In this document: in pieces, positions 1 through 8,816 of the stretch
Position numbering within the stretch: the stretch's first letter is position 1
Layout of the letters: each line of letters starts with the position of its first letter
Assembly: GCA_964517355.1 (NCBI GenBank)
Contig: CAZFCK010000002.1
Location: 1-56,938 of the forward strand
Direction: 5' to 3'
DNA: 56,938 nt
Source of the DNA: CAZFCK01 sp964517355
GTDB lineage: Bacteria; Desulfobacterota; Desulfovibrionia; Desulfovibrionales; Desulfovibrionaceae
Program-made: the position numbers and the translations under genes
The notes under the pieces: model-generated
Told to the model about the DNA's origin: nothing
What the model saw: only the letters and a program-made list of their open reading frames with translations
The model's database searches: none

Positions 1-118
1 CTCGCGCTCTCCCTTTCCCAAACTTCTTAATTTTAAGAAGCTAAAATCTATCCGTCTATTTTTTTTGTTTTTTGCAGAATGGTCTTCCTAAATCGTTATA
101 TTTTAGAAACAGGCCCTA
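1..118 (-). repeat. Family C mini-element, partial and diverged copy
   Basis: The window opens inside a third, older copy of the family C element found at 21439-21624 and 25217-25404. It matches the second half of the 25217-25404 copy from its ctcgcgctctccctttccc segment to the terminal TAGAAACAGGCCC, with many substitutions between. The strand given takes the 21439-21624 copy as plus. Confidence 0.7.
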
Positions 119-504
119 GTGAATAATGCCTGGAGTACGATTTGCTCCGTGCGTGGGGGCATGGTCGCGCTTTCATTGCCAGGGCGAATGCGATAGTAGT
201 TGTGCCGATACGCACCATCTGCATCCGGCAGGAATCCGGCTGCACCGCAGTTACTCCTGGAGGCAGAGCAGTGAACTCTGAAACCTGTCGAGATGTTTGT
301 TGGTCTCCTCGTTTGCAGTTATTGAAAAATCAGGAAAGCGCGGATAGTGAAGATTTCTCTCCAGAACCTTACTTCGTGGCGACAGTATTTGTGCTTGAGT
401 AATTTTATGTTCAATTTCATAGTGTTAGATCGTGTTAGGGGTCGTATTGATTTGGTGACGTTTTTCAGGTCGGAGCATGTTTTTCCAGGATGGAGCATAT
501 CGGT
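119..504. other. Intergenic stretch, no gene supported
   Basis: No convincing gene is seen between the repeat end and the membrane protein gene at 505. An open frame of 86 codons at 142-402 has no good ribosome binding site, no recognisable motif and a composition like random frame. Regulatory sequence for the next gene may lie here, but no promoter stands out. Confidence 0.4.
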
Positions 505-1017
505 ATGAAGCTGATCGTCAGTTTGTTTCTATTGGGGATGGTGTTGTTTTTACCCCTCTATATCCTGGCTTCTTTTTTGCGCACAGTGCTGGACGGCATA
601 GGAGGCATGTTCGGTCAATCGCTCGTTACCGAGAAGGACGCCGTGCGTCCCAGACCTGGCGCAATGCGCACGCGCAACACTGTGGCGGCATGGCTTATCG
701 CGATTGTGATTTTCGTTTCACTGGTCGTCGGCGTGCCTCAGGTGCCGGACCAGGAACAGGATTTGACGGTTCAACTGATCGAGCGGATGTATAATACCGG
801 GCTTTCTGCGTTGCGTATCGAGTATGCGGATTCTCTGTTGAACGATTTGAAATATGACGATGTATTGGTCAACACGATTTGCGAAGGAGTGTCCCCCGTG
901 GTCTATGGCAGCCACCGATTTTATCTTCAATGCAGTATGTTGCAGAATGCGGTGGTTGGGGTCCGGGTCATGGACAAAGAGCGTGAGGTTTATTCCGGCA
1001 CATGGGTTGTCCCCTGA
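505..1017 (+). CDS. Membrane protein of unknown function
   Basis: A protein of 170 residues with a hydrophobic N-terminal segment (about residues 2-24), a polar stretch, and a second membrane segment (about 60-80, WLIAIVIFVSLVVGVPQV). A soluble C-terminal part of about 90 residues follows, containing two cysteines and probably lying outside the cytoplasm. The start at 505 is preferred over the in-frame ATG at 490 because AGGATGGAG (487-495) sits at proper distance before it. I do not recognise the family. The two-helix architecture would suit an envelope protein, but no function can be assigned. Confidence 0.6.
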   Translation: MKLIVSLFLLGMVLFLPLYILASFLRTVLDGIGGMFGQSLVTEKDAVRPRPGAMRTRNTVAAWLIAIVIFVSLVVGVPQVPDQEQDLTVQLIERMYNTGLSALRIEYADSLLNDLKYDDVLVNTICEGVSPVVYGSHRFYLQCSMLQNAVVGVRVMDKEREVYSGTWVVP

Positions 1018-1212
1018 TGGGGGCGCAGGATTTTTTGACCTTAACTTGATATCATGATTAAATAATGCTGATGCCGGGACATGTTATGCCGCGTCGGGCA
1101 AGGCTGCGCGACACCCCCGGAGCCGCGCAGGTTTACTGGATGAATGCCGTCTTTTTTTCCCAACCTTTGGCAACGGCCTGAAGGCCTGGGCGTACAGCAA
1201 AGGAGTCGAGGT

Positions 1213-1872
1213 ATGTACGTTGGGTTGAAAATGCTCAAGAAGGGACAGTTTCCTGTCGGTACCAGGGATATGCTGGTCACTGAAGCGGAAAAGTTGATGG
1301 TTGATAACCGGCTGTGGCTGTTGATGGTGGTGGATGGAAACAGACTTGTCGGCTATGTGCGCAAGGAGGACATGAAGGCGGCCATGCCTTCGCTGGCCAG
1401 CAGCCTTTCCAAACACGAAATCAATTATTTGCTCTCAAAGCTCACGTTGGACAAGATACTCTTGAAAAACGTGCCGTCGGTGCATCCTGAAACGGAAATT
1501 GAGGAAGCGGCGCGTAAGATGTACGACGATGATCTGGCGGGACTGGCGGTGGTTGATAAGGAGAACAAGCTCGTGGGCTATATCAGCCGCAGCGTGATGC
1601 TGGAAGTCTTGGTGGAAGAGATGGGTCTTTATCAGGGCGGTTCCCGGATTGTGTTCGAAGTGGTGGATCGCCCCGGAGTCATTCACGAAGTCTCAGGCAT
1701 TATCAAGGCCATGGGGGGCAGTATCATAGCGACGGCCACATTTTACCACAATGAACGGCGCATGGTGGTGTTACGGGTGCGGGTGGAAGATCCGGCGCCT
1801 ATCAAGAAAGCGCTCGTCGACGTGGGCTATACCATTGTCGGTCCTGAAGCCTTTGCCGAGGAATGGAGCTGA
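1213..1872 (+). CDS. CBS-pair and ACT domain protein (AcuB-like)
   Basis: The 219-residue protein has two CBS motifs in its first 140 residues (first repeat with LWLLMVVDGNRLVGYV, second with LAGLAVVDKENKLVGYI) and an ACT-type domain in its last 75 (VFEVVDRPGVIHEVSGII). CBS pairs bind adenine nucleotides and ACT domains bind small metabolites, often amino acids, so it is probably a ligand-sensing regulator like AcuB. Its partner is unknown. The start at 1213 follows AAAGGAG at 1199-1205. A longer frame from 1144 lacks a ribosome binding site and adds residues with no CBS character. Confidence 0.8.
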   Translation: MYVGLKMLKKGQFPVGTRDMLVTEAEKLMVDNRLWLLMVVDGNRLVGYVRKEDMKAAMPSLASSLSKHEINYLLSKLTLDKILLKNVPSVHPETEIEEAARKMYDDDLAGLAVVDKENKLVGYISRSVMLEVLVEEMGLYQGGSRIVFEVVDRPGVIHEVSGIIKAMGGSIIATATFYHNERRMVVLRVRVEDPAPIKKALVDVGYTIVGPEAFAEEWS

Positions 1873-1889
1873 GGCCGCTTCAAGATTAC

Positions 1890-2032
1890 TATGACGTCTT
1901 TTAGTGTTATAGAAAAAAAAGAAAGTCGCGGGTTTTCGCGCCCGCACGACGACCAAGGGAGGCCCCTGGACGCCGGAAAAACGACAATTTCACTCTTGTT
2001 TATTAACAAATATGTTGTGTTATAGCTCACGC
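1890..2032 (-). repeat. Family A structured repeat
   Basis: Copy 1 of nine. It carries both core hairpins, CCAGGGG-type and GCGGGC-gcgaaa type, read on the minus strand, plus the A+T-rich arm with the TTGTT motif. It lies between the CBS-ACT gene and the binding-lipoprotein gene. See the finding on family A. Confidence 0.85.
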
Positions 2033-2292
2033 CTTGCCCAGAGATTCGTGTTGTCATGCTGGAGTGGGGGGGAGGCACGCTGGTCATAGCGAGGTGCGGG
2101 ATTTGCTGCGAACAGGGAGTGCGGGGGAACCCGTGAGTATAGGGTTTCTCCCTGATCCGATTCGCAACCATGGAATAACGCGCCGACGCCAGTGAGCATG
2201 CTGGTGTGTGTTACATGCGGCCATGCGCACAACGGGGGGCGTGCGAGACGAATGCCGGGTTTTGAAGCATGAAGAATAAAGGGGAGTTGGAT
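2033..2292. other. Intergenic stretch upstream of the lipoprotein gene
   Basis: No gene or clear promoter is seen. Several antisense open frames run through it, but they start inside the lipoprotein gene or the repeat and look like chance frames. Confidence 0.35.
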
Positions 2293-3585
2293 ATGAGGAG
2301 AGTGTTCTTGCTGCTCGTTTTGAGCTTGGCGTTGGCCTTTGTGGGCTGTGCGCAGGATGAACAGAAAGAAGCGCCGGCGTCGAGCGAATCCCCCGCGGCA
2401 AGCAAAACTGAACTGGAACATAATGTGGCCACAGCTGAACAATCCGCTGGGCAATCCGCAATCGATGCGGTTGGAAAAGCGCGGAAAGAGCCGATAGTCA
2501 TTGGTGTGCTTTCCGATCTGAGCGGCCCGACATCGTCGGTGGGCGTTTCCTATGCCGCGGGAATCATGGACTGCATTGCCTGGCTCAATGCCCAAGGCGG
2601 GGTGGAAGGACATCCCTTGGAAGCCTTGCAAGTGGATTATGCCTATGACGTGCAGCAAGCTTTGGGCGCATACGCCGATTTCAAGAAACAGGGGATAGTG
2701 GCGTTGCAAGCTTGGGGCACGGGAGATACCGAGGCTCTGGTGGAGGCCGTTGCGAACGATCAGATTCCCACGTTGTCGGCTTCCTATTCCGCGCGATTGA
2801 CCGACCCCGGCACGGCGCCGTACAATTTTTTCAGTGCGGCTGACTATTCGACCCAGATCCGCGCCGCACTCAATTATTTGAAGGAGTCATGGAGCAAGGA
2901 GCGCCCCCCGCGCGTGGCCTTCATCTATCCCGATCATCTCTATGGCCTGGCCCCCATACCTGCGGCGAAAAAATATGCGCATGAGCTCGGTTTCGAGGTC
3001 GTGGGCGAGGAAAACGTGGGGCTGAACGCAACGGACGCCACCACGCAGCTTTTGCGTTTGCAAAAGGCCGAACCTGATTTTATCTGGGTCGGCGGCACCA
3101 CGCCTTCCACCGCGGTGATCATGAAGGATGCGGAAAAACTGCGTATGGACGTTACGTTTTTCGTTAATATTTGGGGTGCGGACGAGAACATCTTCAAGCC
3201 GGCCGGTGACGCGGCGGAAGGCCATATCAGCTTGCAAACGGCGGCCGTGTATAACGATGATACCGAGGGCTGTCGGATTATTCGGGAATTAAGCGGCGGT
3301 CAATATCAGATGACGCACTATGTTCGTGGATTCGCCTCCATGCTGGTTCTGGCGGAAGCAATGAAACGGGCGGCGCTCAAAGGGACGGTCAGCGGCCCGG
3401 CCATAAAAAACGCATTGGAAAGCATGCGCGATTATGATCCGCTTGGCCTCACACCGCCTATCAGTTTTTATCCGGATGATCACCGGCCATTCATGGCCGT
3501 GAAGCTGTATCGGCTCAGGAATGGCGGTCTGGAGTTGGTCAGCACGAAAACGCTGGACCGCACAAAACAATGGTTGGGCAAGTGA
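2293..3585 (+). CDS. Branched-chain-type ABC substrate-binding lipoprotein
   Basis: A 430-residue periplasmic binding protein of the Peripla_BP_6 / LivJ-like family. The N-terminus is a lipoprotein signal ending in a lipobox (LAFVGC, Cys about residue 18), followed by a low-complexity Ser/Ala/Glu linker. The binding domain starts near EPIVIGVLSDLSGPTSS and contains family features such as IMDCIAWLNAQGGVEG and FIYPDHLYG. Ligands of the family are branched-chain amino acids, urea or amides; the ligand here cannot be read. It is an orphan, since no permease or ATPase of the Liv type lies next to it. The start at 2293 follows GGGGAG at 2281. Confidence 0.85.
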   Translation: MRRVFLLLVLSLALAFVGCAQDEQKEAPASSESPAASKTELEHNVATAEQSAGQSAIDAVGKARKEPIVIGVLSDLSGPTSSVGVSYAAGIMDCIAWLNAQGGVEGHPLEALQVDYAYDVQQALGAYADFKKQGIVALQAWGTGDTEALVEAVANDQIPTLSASYSARLTDPGTAPYNFFSAADYSTQIRAALNYLKESWSKERPPRVAFIYPDHLYGLAPIPAAKKYAHELGFEVVGEENVGLNATDATTQLLRLQKAEPDFIWVGGTTPSTAVIMKDAEKLRMDVTFFVNIWGADENIFKPAGDAAEGHISLQTAAVYNDDTEGCRIIRELSGGQYQMTHYVRGFASMLVLAEAMKRAALKGTVSGPAIKNALESMRDYDPLGLTPPISFYPDDHRPFMAVKLYRLRNGGLELVSTKTLDRTKQWLGK

Positions 3586-3639
3586 CGCGCCGCGATGTGA
3601 TTTTATGTTTTTCTCGCGGTATTGTCCTGGAGTGGAGCA

Positions 3640-3778
3640 ACTCGACTTGTCGAGTGGGTGTGTATTGTAACATTGTGTATTTACTGAAAAAGAAAGGATG
3701 AAATCGTCGTTTTTCCGGCGTCCGGGGGCCTGCCCTGGCCGTCGTGCGGGTGCGAAACTTCGCGACTTTTTTTTCCTG
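3640..3778 (+). repeat. Family A structured repeat
   Basis: Copy 2, plus orientation, more diverged. The second hairpin keeps pairing through G-T wobbles (GCGGGT against CTTCGC) and the outer GTC/GAC pair is intact. The repeat ends about 11 bases before the start of the next gene, so any transcript of that gene from upstream would carry these hairpins in its leader. Confidence 0.85.
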
Positions 3779-3789
3779 GCAGGTGAGCC

Positions 3790-4668
3790 ATGAGCCCGGA
3801 TTTCAAAGGGGTATATTCAACTCAGAGCGCATTTGTTCCAAGCCTGGGCAAGCGTACGGCCACGCAGAAGCGGTTGTGGCTCGTTTGGGAGCAGGACGCC
3901 GCTACTGTGGTTGTGCAGTCCTTGAACAAAAATCTTGTTCCCTTCGGTCAAAAGCGCCTGGTCGCCAGGGGTGAATTCGAGCGTGATTACACCAGTGAGC
4001 CGGATTTTGTATTGGACCGCGGCAACGTTACAGTGCGCCCCTTGTGGAAAAAGGATGGCGTTACGGAAGCCGGGGCGGATTTCGGGGCTCCTGAAGGCCA
4101 GGCAAAGGAACAAGGCGAAAAAGTCGATCTTGACCAGGAGCCCTTAATAGATAGAGATGAGGAGGTTCCCTCTCCTGCCGCCCCCTTGCCCGCCCCGCCG
4201 CCTCCCCCATCTGTGGAGCAGCTGGAGCAGATACGCGTTGAACGCGAGGCCCGAACGGCATTTGCGCTTGGTCTTTCGCATCTGCAACGCGGCAACAAGG
4301 ACCGCGCCCGTGAACTTTTCAAGCAGGTGGCGGACATGGAGGTTGATTTTGCCTATGAGTATAAGCACATGTTCAATGAGTTCGGCATTAATCTCCGCAA
4401 ATCCGCTATGCCCGAACTGGCCCTTGAACACTACAGGCGCGCTCTGGCGTTGAGTCCTGATGACGAGCATTTGCGTTTCAATATGGCCCGGGTGTATTGG
4501 GACTTGGGAGATATGCGCAACTGTGAAAAATATCTGAATAAATCATTAGAGATCAATCCAGAGTTGGAGTACGCGGCGCGCTTTCTGCGCTACCTGCGCA
4601 AGCACCCTAAGCAGAAGACCAAACTCTTCGAGGGGCTTCTTCCCTTTTCCGGAGGGAAGAAAAGATGA
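3790..4668 (+). CDS. TPR-repeat protein
   Basis: A 292-residue protein without a signal peptide. The first 110 residues contain a basic segment and a predicted beta-rich region. A proline-rich linker (PAAPLPAPPPPPSVEQ) follows, then about three tetratricopeptide repeats (residues 150-275; for example ALEHYRRALALSPDDEHLRF and NCEKYLNKSLEINPELEYAA). TPR arrays mediate protein-protein contacts, so a scaffold or adaptor role is likely; the partner is unknown. The stop codon overlaps the next start (ATGA), so the 160-residue protein downstream is translationally coupled. The start follows AGGTGAGCC. Confidence 0.75.
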   Translation: MSPDFKGVYSTQSAFVPSLGKRTATQKRLWLVWEQDAATVVVQSLNKNLVPFGQKRLVARGEFERDYTSEPDFVLDRGNVTVRPLWKKDGVTEAGADFGAPEGQAKEQGEKVDLDQEPLIDRDEEVPSPAAPLPAPPPPPSVEQLEQIRVEREARTAFALGLSHLQRGNKDRARELFKQVADMEVDFAYEYKHMFNEFGINLRKSAMPELALEHYRRALALSPDDEHLRFNMARVYWDLGDMRNCEKYLNKSLEINPELEYAARFLRYLRKHPKQKTKLFEGLLPFSGGKKR

Positions 4669-5147
4669 TCATCGACCATGCGCAACGCATTGACCGTTTG
4701 CAGCGCGTTTTGGCCGAGGCCTGGTTGGAGCGCCCATCTTTGTTGAACGTTCCGGGCGCATCCTTGGCCTGCAAGCTCGATCCGTATTATTATCTTGGGC
4801 TTTACCCCGGGGTGGTGGATTTTTTCGCCATTCGATGTGGCATGTTTCATGCCAATGTGTTGCAACACCTTGTGCGCACCGGCAACTTGCTTGTGCATCC
4901 GCAAGGGGGTACGCCGCGGATCACCCTGCGTGTGGTCTGGAAGGAAGGACAGCGGCGGGCCAGGCTCGACGGGTGCTTTTTGCATTCCGGTTTCATTGAC
5001 CGCGCGCTGATGCTGTACGCCGGCGAACCCCATGAGCAGCCTGTTTCAAGTCTTTCCATCGACGCCAGGGAGAAGCAAATGATCGCTCTGTTATTGCAAG
5101 GTAAAACGCCACTCCAGAAAATGGCTTTCCGCGGGAGCGCCGGGTGA
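4665..5147 (+). CDS. Unknown protein coupled to the TPR gene
   Basis: A 160-residue soluble protein with no recognised domain. It contains an aromatic stretch (DPYYYLGLYPGVVDFF) and a C-terminal helix ending in KTPLQKMAFRG. Its start overlaps the stop of the TPR gene by four bases, which argues that the two proteins act together and supports it as a real gene. It could be the partner bound by the TPR repeats; that is inference from the arrangement only. Confidence 0.65.
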   Translation: MIIDHAQRIDRLQRVLAEAWLERPSLLNVPGASLACKLDPYYYLGLYPGVVDFFAIRCGMFHANVLQHLVRTGNLLVHPQGGTPRITLRVVWKEGQRRARLDGCFLHSGFIDRALMLYAGEPHEQPVSSLSIDAREKQMIALLLQGKTPLQKMAFRGSAG

Positions 5148-5152
5148 ATGAA

Positions 5153-5287
5153 ATAGAAAATTATACCGTTTCTTGTTCATAGTGTCGGCGCAAGGCACCC
5201 CTTTCTACATTATTGGAGGAATCACCAAGCTGGGACAGTGCCAGGGGTAATATGATATCTATTTGATATTATGAAAATTAAAGTTTT
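5153..5287 (+). repeat. Family E dispersed repeat
   Basis: About 135 bp, matching 18536-18673 in inverted orientation at an estimated 80-85 percent by eye. Shared stretches include tgtcggcgcaaggcacc, ttggaggaatyacca and atctatttgatattat. It is noncoding, with no clear terminal inverted repeat. Confidence 0.7.
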
Positions 5288-5298
5288 TGAAAGGCGGT

Positions 5299-5335
5299 CC
5301 GGGGGGAGAACCCTTTTTAAAAGGTTTCCCCCCGG
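5299..5335. terminator. GC-rich hairpin between convergent genes
   Basis: CCGGGGGGAGAACC pairs with GGTTTCCCCCCGG around a T/A-rich loop. It lies between the end of the plus-strand 160-residue gene and the end of the minus-strand gene at 5365, where a bidirectional terminator is expected. The flanking T tract is weak. Confidence 0.5.
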
Positions 5336-5364
5336 AAAACAATGCCCGGGTCCTTCAGGCGCGC

Positions 5365-5850
5365 TTATTCTCCGCCTTCCACAAGCGGCTTGTGCTGCGC
5401 CAGATCGTAAAACCCATGCACCGGGAAGGGCAGGGTGTACTTGGGGATCGTTTCAAAGTGAATGAACCCTATGGTTTTTCCTCCGGGGATGGAAGACAGT
5501 GACGGCAAGCCCAGGGGAATGGGCAGATCCATCGGGCCGGAATTGATGCTTTCCAGCCGGTCGCCGTAACGATCCTTCAGATACTCAACGATCTGATCCC
5601 GTTCTTCTTCGGTAAAAGATTCCAGTAAAATGCACTTGCTTTTTTCCAGATCCACCTCCAGCTCGGGGTGGATTTGATCGCCCAACAACTTGTCCCAATC
5701 GTAATTGGCGGCTTCAGCCATATCAACGTTGGAGCGGAAAAGATGCACTTCAACATTTCTCCGCCCTTTAAACGTTTTTATGACCATGCTGATGACGTAG
5801 GCCCGGTCTGTGGGAAGCGGTGTTTGCGCGGTGATTATGTTCAGCTCCAC
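5365..5850 (-). CDS. Conserved-looking protein of unknown function
   Basis: A 161-residue soluble protein. It starts with GTG at 5848-5850 behind GGAGGAG about five bases upstream, a strong initiation site. Features are a predicted alternating beta/alpha N-terminal part (VISMVIKTFKGRRNVEVHLF), an acidic middle with FTEEERDQIVEYLKDRYGD, and a Pro/Gly-rich C-terminal segment. No family was recognised. It is convergent with the TPR-partner gene and divergent from the FxsA-like gene. Confidence 0.65.
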   Translation of the reverse strand: MELNIITAQTPLPTDRAYVISMVIKTFKGRRNVEVHLFRSNVDMAEAANYDWDKLLGDQIHPELEVDLEKSKCILLESFTEEERDQIVEYLKDRYGDRLESINSGPMDLPIPLGLPSLSSIPGGKTIGFIHFETIPKYTLPFPVHGFYDLAQHKPLVEGGE

Positions 5851-6020
5851 GATACTCCTCCAACTAGCGTGTATTTTTCATTATGTGTAAGCAATTTGCA
5901 GGAACAAGTGAAGAGCGAATATGCCGCTCTTGAGTGTTTGGGTTGGTATATTTATTGCTAAATTATTTCATAGATGGAATAATTTTCCTTACGGCACTGT
6001 TACTCGTGCGGTATATAATT

Positions 6021-6578
6021 ATGGACAGCTCGTTAACTCCGGAAGAAATCCGTCTGTTGCTTAAAGATATGACGGAGTTGTGCTTGCGCCCTCCAGAAGG
6101 GTGCGATGACTGGATGTTTTTTTCCTCCGTTGTCGGCGATCCCTTGCCGAACGAGCACCGCAGCCCTTTGCATGCGTTGTGTCAACGCTTGGACGCCATG
6201 CGTCCTTTTTCCACATTCATGGTGGGAGTGCTGTTCCTTGCGCCCCTGGCCGCGCTGTGTCTGCAGATCTATCTTTTTGGTCCGCTGGTAACGCTGGGGT
6301 GTATTGGCGTTTTCACCGCTGCCGGATTGGTGGTCATCCTCAGGCAGGGAAGGCGATCCTTCAGCTCCCTGGCCGCCAGTCTTTCCGGATTGCATATGGG
6401 GCGCACCGTGCCCCTGCCCACCGTTGAGCGCGGTTTATCCGTTGCCGTGGGGCTGTTGTTTCTGTTGCCCGACCCCTTGACCAGCCTGCTGGCCGTGCTG
6501 TTTATCATGCCGGATGTGCACCTGGCAGCGGCGCGTTGGGTGCAGCGCCATACAGCTCCTGTCTACACGATTTCCTGA
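6021..6578 (+). CDS. Membrane protein with FxsA-like segment
   Basis: 185 residues from the ATG at 6021. A cytoplasmic N-terminal part of about 70 residues is followed by two membrane segments (about 73-120). A C-terminal segment, VAVGLLFLLPDPLTSLLAVLF, is followed by IMPDV, which recalls the G-x-LLLxPGFLTDxxGLLLLLPPVR pattern of FxsA/SuzA membrane proteins. That resemblance is by eye. The frame continues upstream to a GTG at 5934, which would add a hydrophobic leader. No ribosome binding site is clear for either start, so the N-terminus is uncertain. It sits just upstream of uvrB on the same strand. Confidence 0.6.
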   Translation: MDSSLTPEEIRLLLKDMTELCLRPPEGCDDWMFFSSVVGDPLPNEHRSPLHALCQRLDAMRPFSTFMVGVLFLAPLAALCLQIYLFGPLVTLGCIGVFTAAGLVVILRQGRRSFSSLAASLSGLHMGRTVPLPTVERGLSVAVGLLFLLPDPLTSLLAVLFIMPDVHLAAARWVQRHTAPVYTIS

Positions 6579-6685
6579 CGCTTTCGGAGCGCGCAGGCTC
6601 TTCCGACATTCCTCTTTGACGCGCCGCATGGTATGCCTTATCCGAGCAGGCGGGAAAACGTCTCCAACACCCGCATGGAGGATTC

Positions 6686-8692
6686 ATGAGCGTACCCTTT
6701 GCAATCGTCAGTGAATACACGCCCACGGGCGATCAGCCTCAAGCCATCGCCCAGCTGAGCGAGAACATCAAGCAGGGCGTACGCGATCAGGTTTTGCTGG
6801 GCGTCACCGGTTCCGGCAAGACATTCACCATGGCGCACACCATTGCCGCGTGCCAGCGCTCCGCGCTCATCCTGGCGCCGAACAAAACGCTCGCCGCGCA
6901 ACTGTACAATGAATTCCGTGAACTGCTCCCCAACAACGCCGTGGAGTATTTCGTCAGCTACTATGATTATTATCAGCCGGAAGCCTATATTCCGCAGTCG
7001 GATACCTTTATTGAAAAAGATTCTTCGATCAACGACAATATCGATAAATTGCGCCACGCGGCCACACATGCTCTGCTCACGCGGCGCGATGTGGTCATCG
7101 TCGCTTCCGTGAGTTGTATCTACGGCCTTGGTTCGCCGGAGTACTACGCGAAAATGGTCATTCCCATCGAGGTGGGGCAGCGGCTGGAGAGCGAAAAGCT
7201 CATCGCCAGACTGGTGGAAGTGCAATATGAGCGCAATGAATATGATTTCCACCGCGGCACGTTCCGGGTGCGCGGCGACGTACTGGAGATAATTCCGGCC
7301 TACCATCACGAGCGCGCCCTCCGGCTGGAGTTTTTCGGAGACGAACTCGAGGCCATACACGAGGTCGATCCCCTGACCGGGGAAGTGCTCGGAGGCTTGC
7401 AAAAAACCGTCATCTATCCGGCCAGCCACTATGTTTCCGACCGCGACAATCTGAACCGAGCCATTTCCGATATCCGGGACGAGCTGGCGGAACGTCTGCG
7501 CTTTTTGCGGGAGCAAAACAAACTCGTTGAGGCGCAGCGCCTGGAGCAACGCACCATGCTTGACCTGGAGATGATCGAGGAAATGGGCTACTGCACGGGC
7601 ATTGAAAACTATTCGCGCCATCTGGACGGACGTGCCGCTGGGCAGCCTCCCGCGTGTCTGCTTGATTACTTTCCCGATGATTTTTTGTTGTTTATCGACG
7701 AGTCGCATATCACGGTGCCTCAGGTGAACGGCATGTTCAACGGCGACCGCTCGCGCAAGACCACTTTGGTGGATTACGGCTTTCGTTTGCCTTCGGCCTT
7801 GGATAACAGGCCGCTGTGTTTCGCTGAGTTTTTGGAGCGCATCAACCAGACCGTGTATGTTTCGGCCACGCCCGCTCCTTGGGAGTTGGAACGGGCGCAA
7901 GGTCTGGTGGTGGAGCAGATCATCCGCCCCACCGGGTTGGTGGATCCGGAAATTGAAGTGCGCCCCACAAAAGGGCAGGTGGAGGATCTGCTGGCCGAAT
8001 GCAAGGCGCGCCAGGCGCGCAACGAACGTACTCTGGTCACCACGCTGACCAAGCGCATGGCCGAGGATCTCACGGAATACTGCAACAACATGGGGCACGC
8101 CACCCGTTATCTGCATTCGGACATCGACACCCTGGAACGTGTGTCCATTGTCCATGCCTTGCGCGAGGGCGAGTTCAACACGCTGGTCGGCATCAATTTG
8201 CTGCGCGAAGGGTTGGACATTCCCGAAGTCTCCCTGGTGGCCATTCTGGATGCGGACAAGGAGGGGTTTTTGCGTTCCGCGAGGTCTCTGGTGCAGACCT
8301 TTGGCCGTGCGGCCCGCAATCTTGCGGGACGGGTGATCATGTATGCCGATACGGTAACACGCTCCATGCGCGAGGCCATGGACGAGACGGCCCGGCGGCG
8401 CGATATTCAATTGGCCTATAACAAGGAGCACGGCATCACTCCCAAAAGTGTGAGGAAAAAGATAGACAACATCCTCGAGACCATTTACGCGCAGTCCAAG
8501 GCCGCTGAACAGCAGGCGGTTATTGCCGAGGAGGCGGCTGTATACGGCGGCGATCCCAAGGCCTTGGCACGGGAGATCAAGAAACTGGAGAGACAGATGC
8601 GTGAAGCCGCCAAGGAACTGGAATTCGAGCGGGCCGCGGGGTTGCGGGACAGGATCGCCGTGCTGCGCGAGCAGTTGTTGACAGCGGCCTAG
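6686..8692 (+). CDS. uvrB: Excinuclease ABC subunit B
   Basis: UvrB, the damage-verifying helicase-like subunit of nucleotide excision repair. It takes lesions from UvrA and recruits UvrC. At 668 residues it has the usual length. Walker A GVTGSGKT lies at 39-46, the beta-hairpin region at about 92-110 (YYDYYQPEAYIPQSDTF), Walker B-type LFIDESH near 335, and helicase motif VI-type sequence (QTFGRAARN) near 545. A C-terminal UVR domain (KKLERQMREAAKELEFE) contacts UvrC. The start follows GGAGGATTC. It is one of several DNA repair genes in the window but is not linked to uvrA or uvrC here. Confidence 0.97.
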   Translation: MSVPFAIVSEYTPTGDQPQAIAQLSENIKQGVRDQVLLGVTGSGKTFTMAHTIAACQRSALILAPNKTLAAQLYNEFRELLPNNAVEYFVSYYDYYQPEAYIPQSDTFIEKDSSINDNIDKLRHAATHALLTRRDVVIVASVSCIYGLGSPEYYAKMVIPIEVGQRLESEKLIARLVEVQYERNEYDFHRGTFRVRGDVLEIIPAYHHERALRLEFFGDELEAIHEVDPLTGEVLGGLQKTVIYPASHYVSDRDNLNRAISDIRDELAERLRFLREQNKLVEAQRLEQRTMLDLEMIEEMGYCTGIENYSRHLDGRAAGQPPACLLDYFPDDFLLFIDESHITVPQVNGMFNGDRSRKTTLVDYGFRLPSALDNRPLCFAEFLERINQTVYVSATPAPWELERAQGLVVEQIIRPTGLVDPEIEVRPTKGQVEDLLAECKARQARNERTLVTTLTKRMAEDLTEYCNNMGHATRYLHSDIDTLERVSIVHALREGEFNTLVGINLLREGLDIPEVSLVAILDADKEGFLRSARSLVQTFGRAARNLAGRVIMYADTVTRSMREAMDETARRRDIQLAYNKEHGITPKSVRKKIDNILETIYAQSKAAEQQAVIAEEAAVYGGDPKALAREIKKLERQMREAAKELEFERAAGLRDRIAVLREQLLTAA

Positions 8693-8816
8693 CAATGTAT
8701 TCTAAATCCATTTGCTTTGGCAGGGAAATCATCCTGAAGGAATTATCGCCCCCTTTCGCAGAATGTTGGGGCGGACTTTCATTTGAAACAAGTCGTACCC
8801 CTACTACCATATTGTG

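Noticed and set aside
142..402. An 86-codon frame near the window start
   Set aside because: No ribosome binding site, no motif, uneven composition; probably chance.
1890..2032. Family A hairpins considered as plain rho-independent terminators
   Set aside because: Conservation extends well beyond the hairpins to about 165 bp, copies occur upstream as well as downstream of genes, and T tracts are not consistently placed. A secondary role in termination remains possible.
6638..8695. A 685-codon open frame on the minus strand opposite uvrB
   Set aside because: It is the antisense shadow of uvrB. Its product has no domain, its start lies beyond the uvrB end, and uvrB on the other strand is unambiguous.
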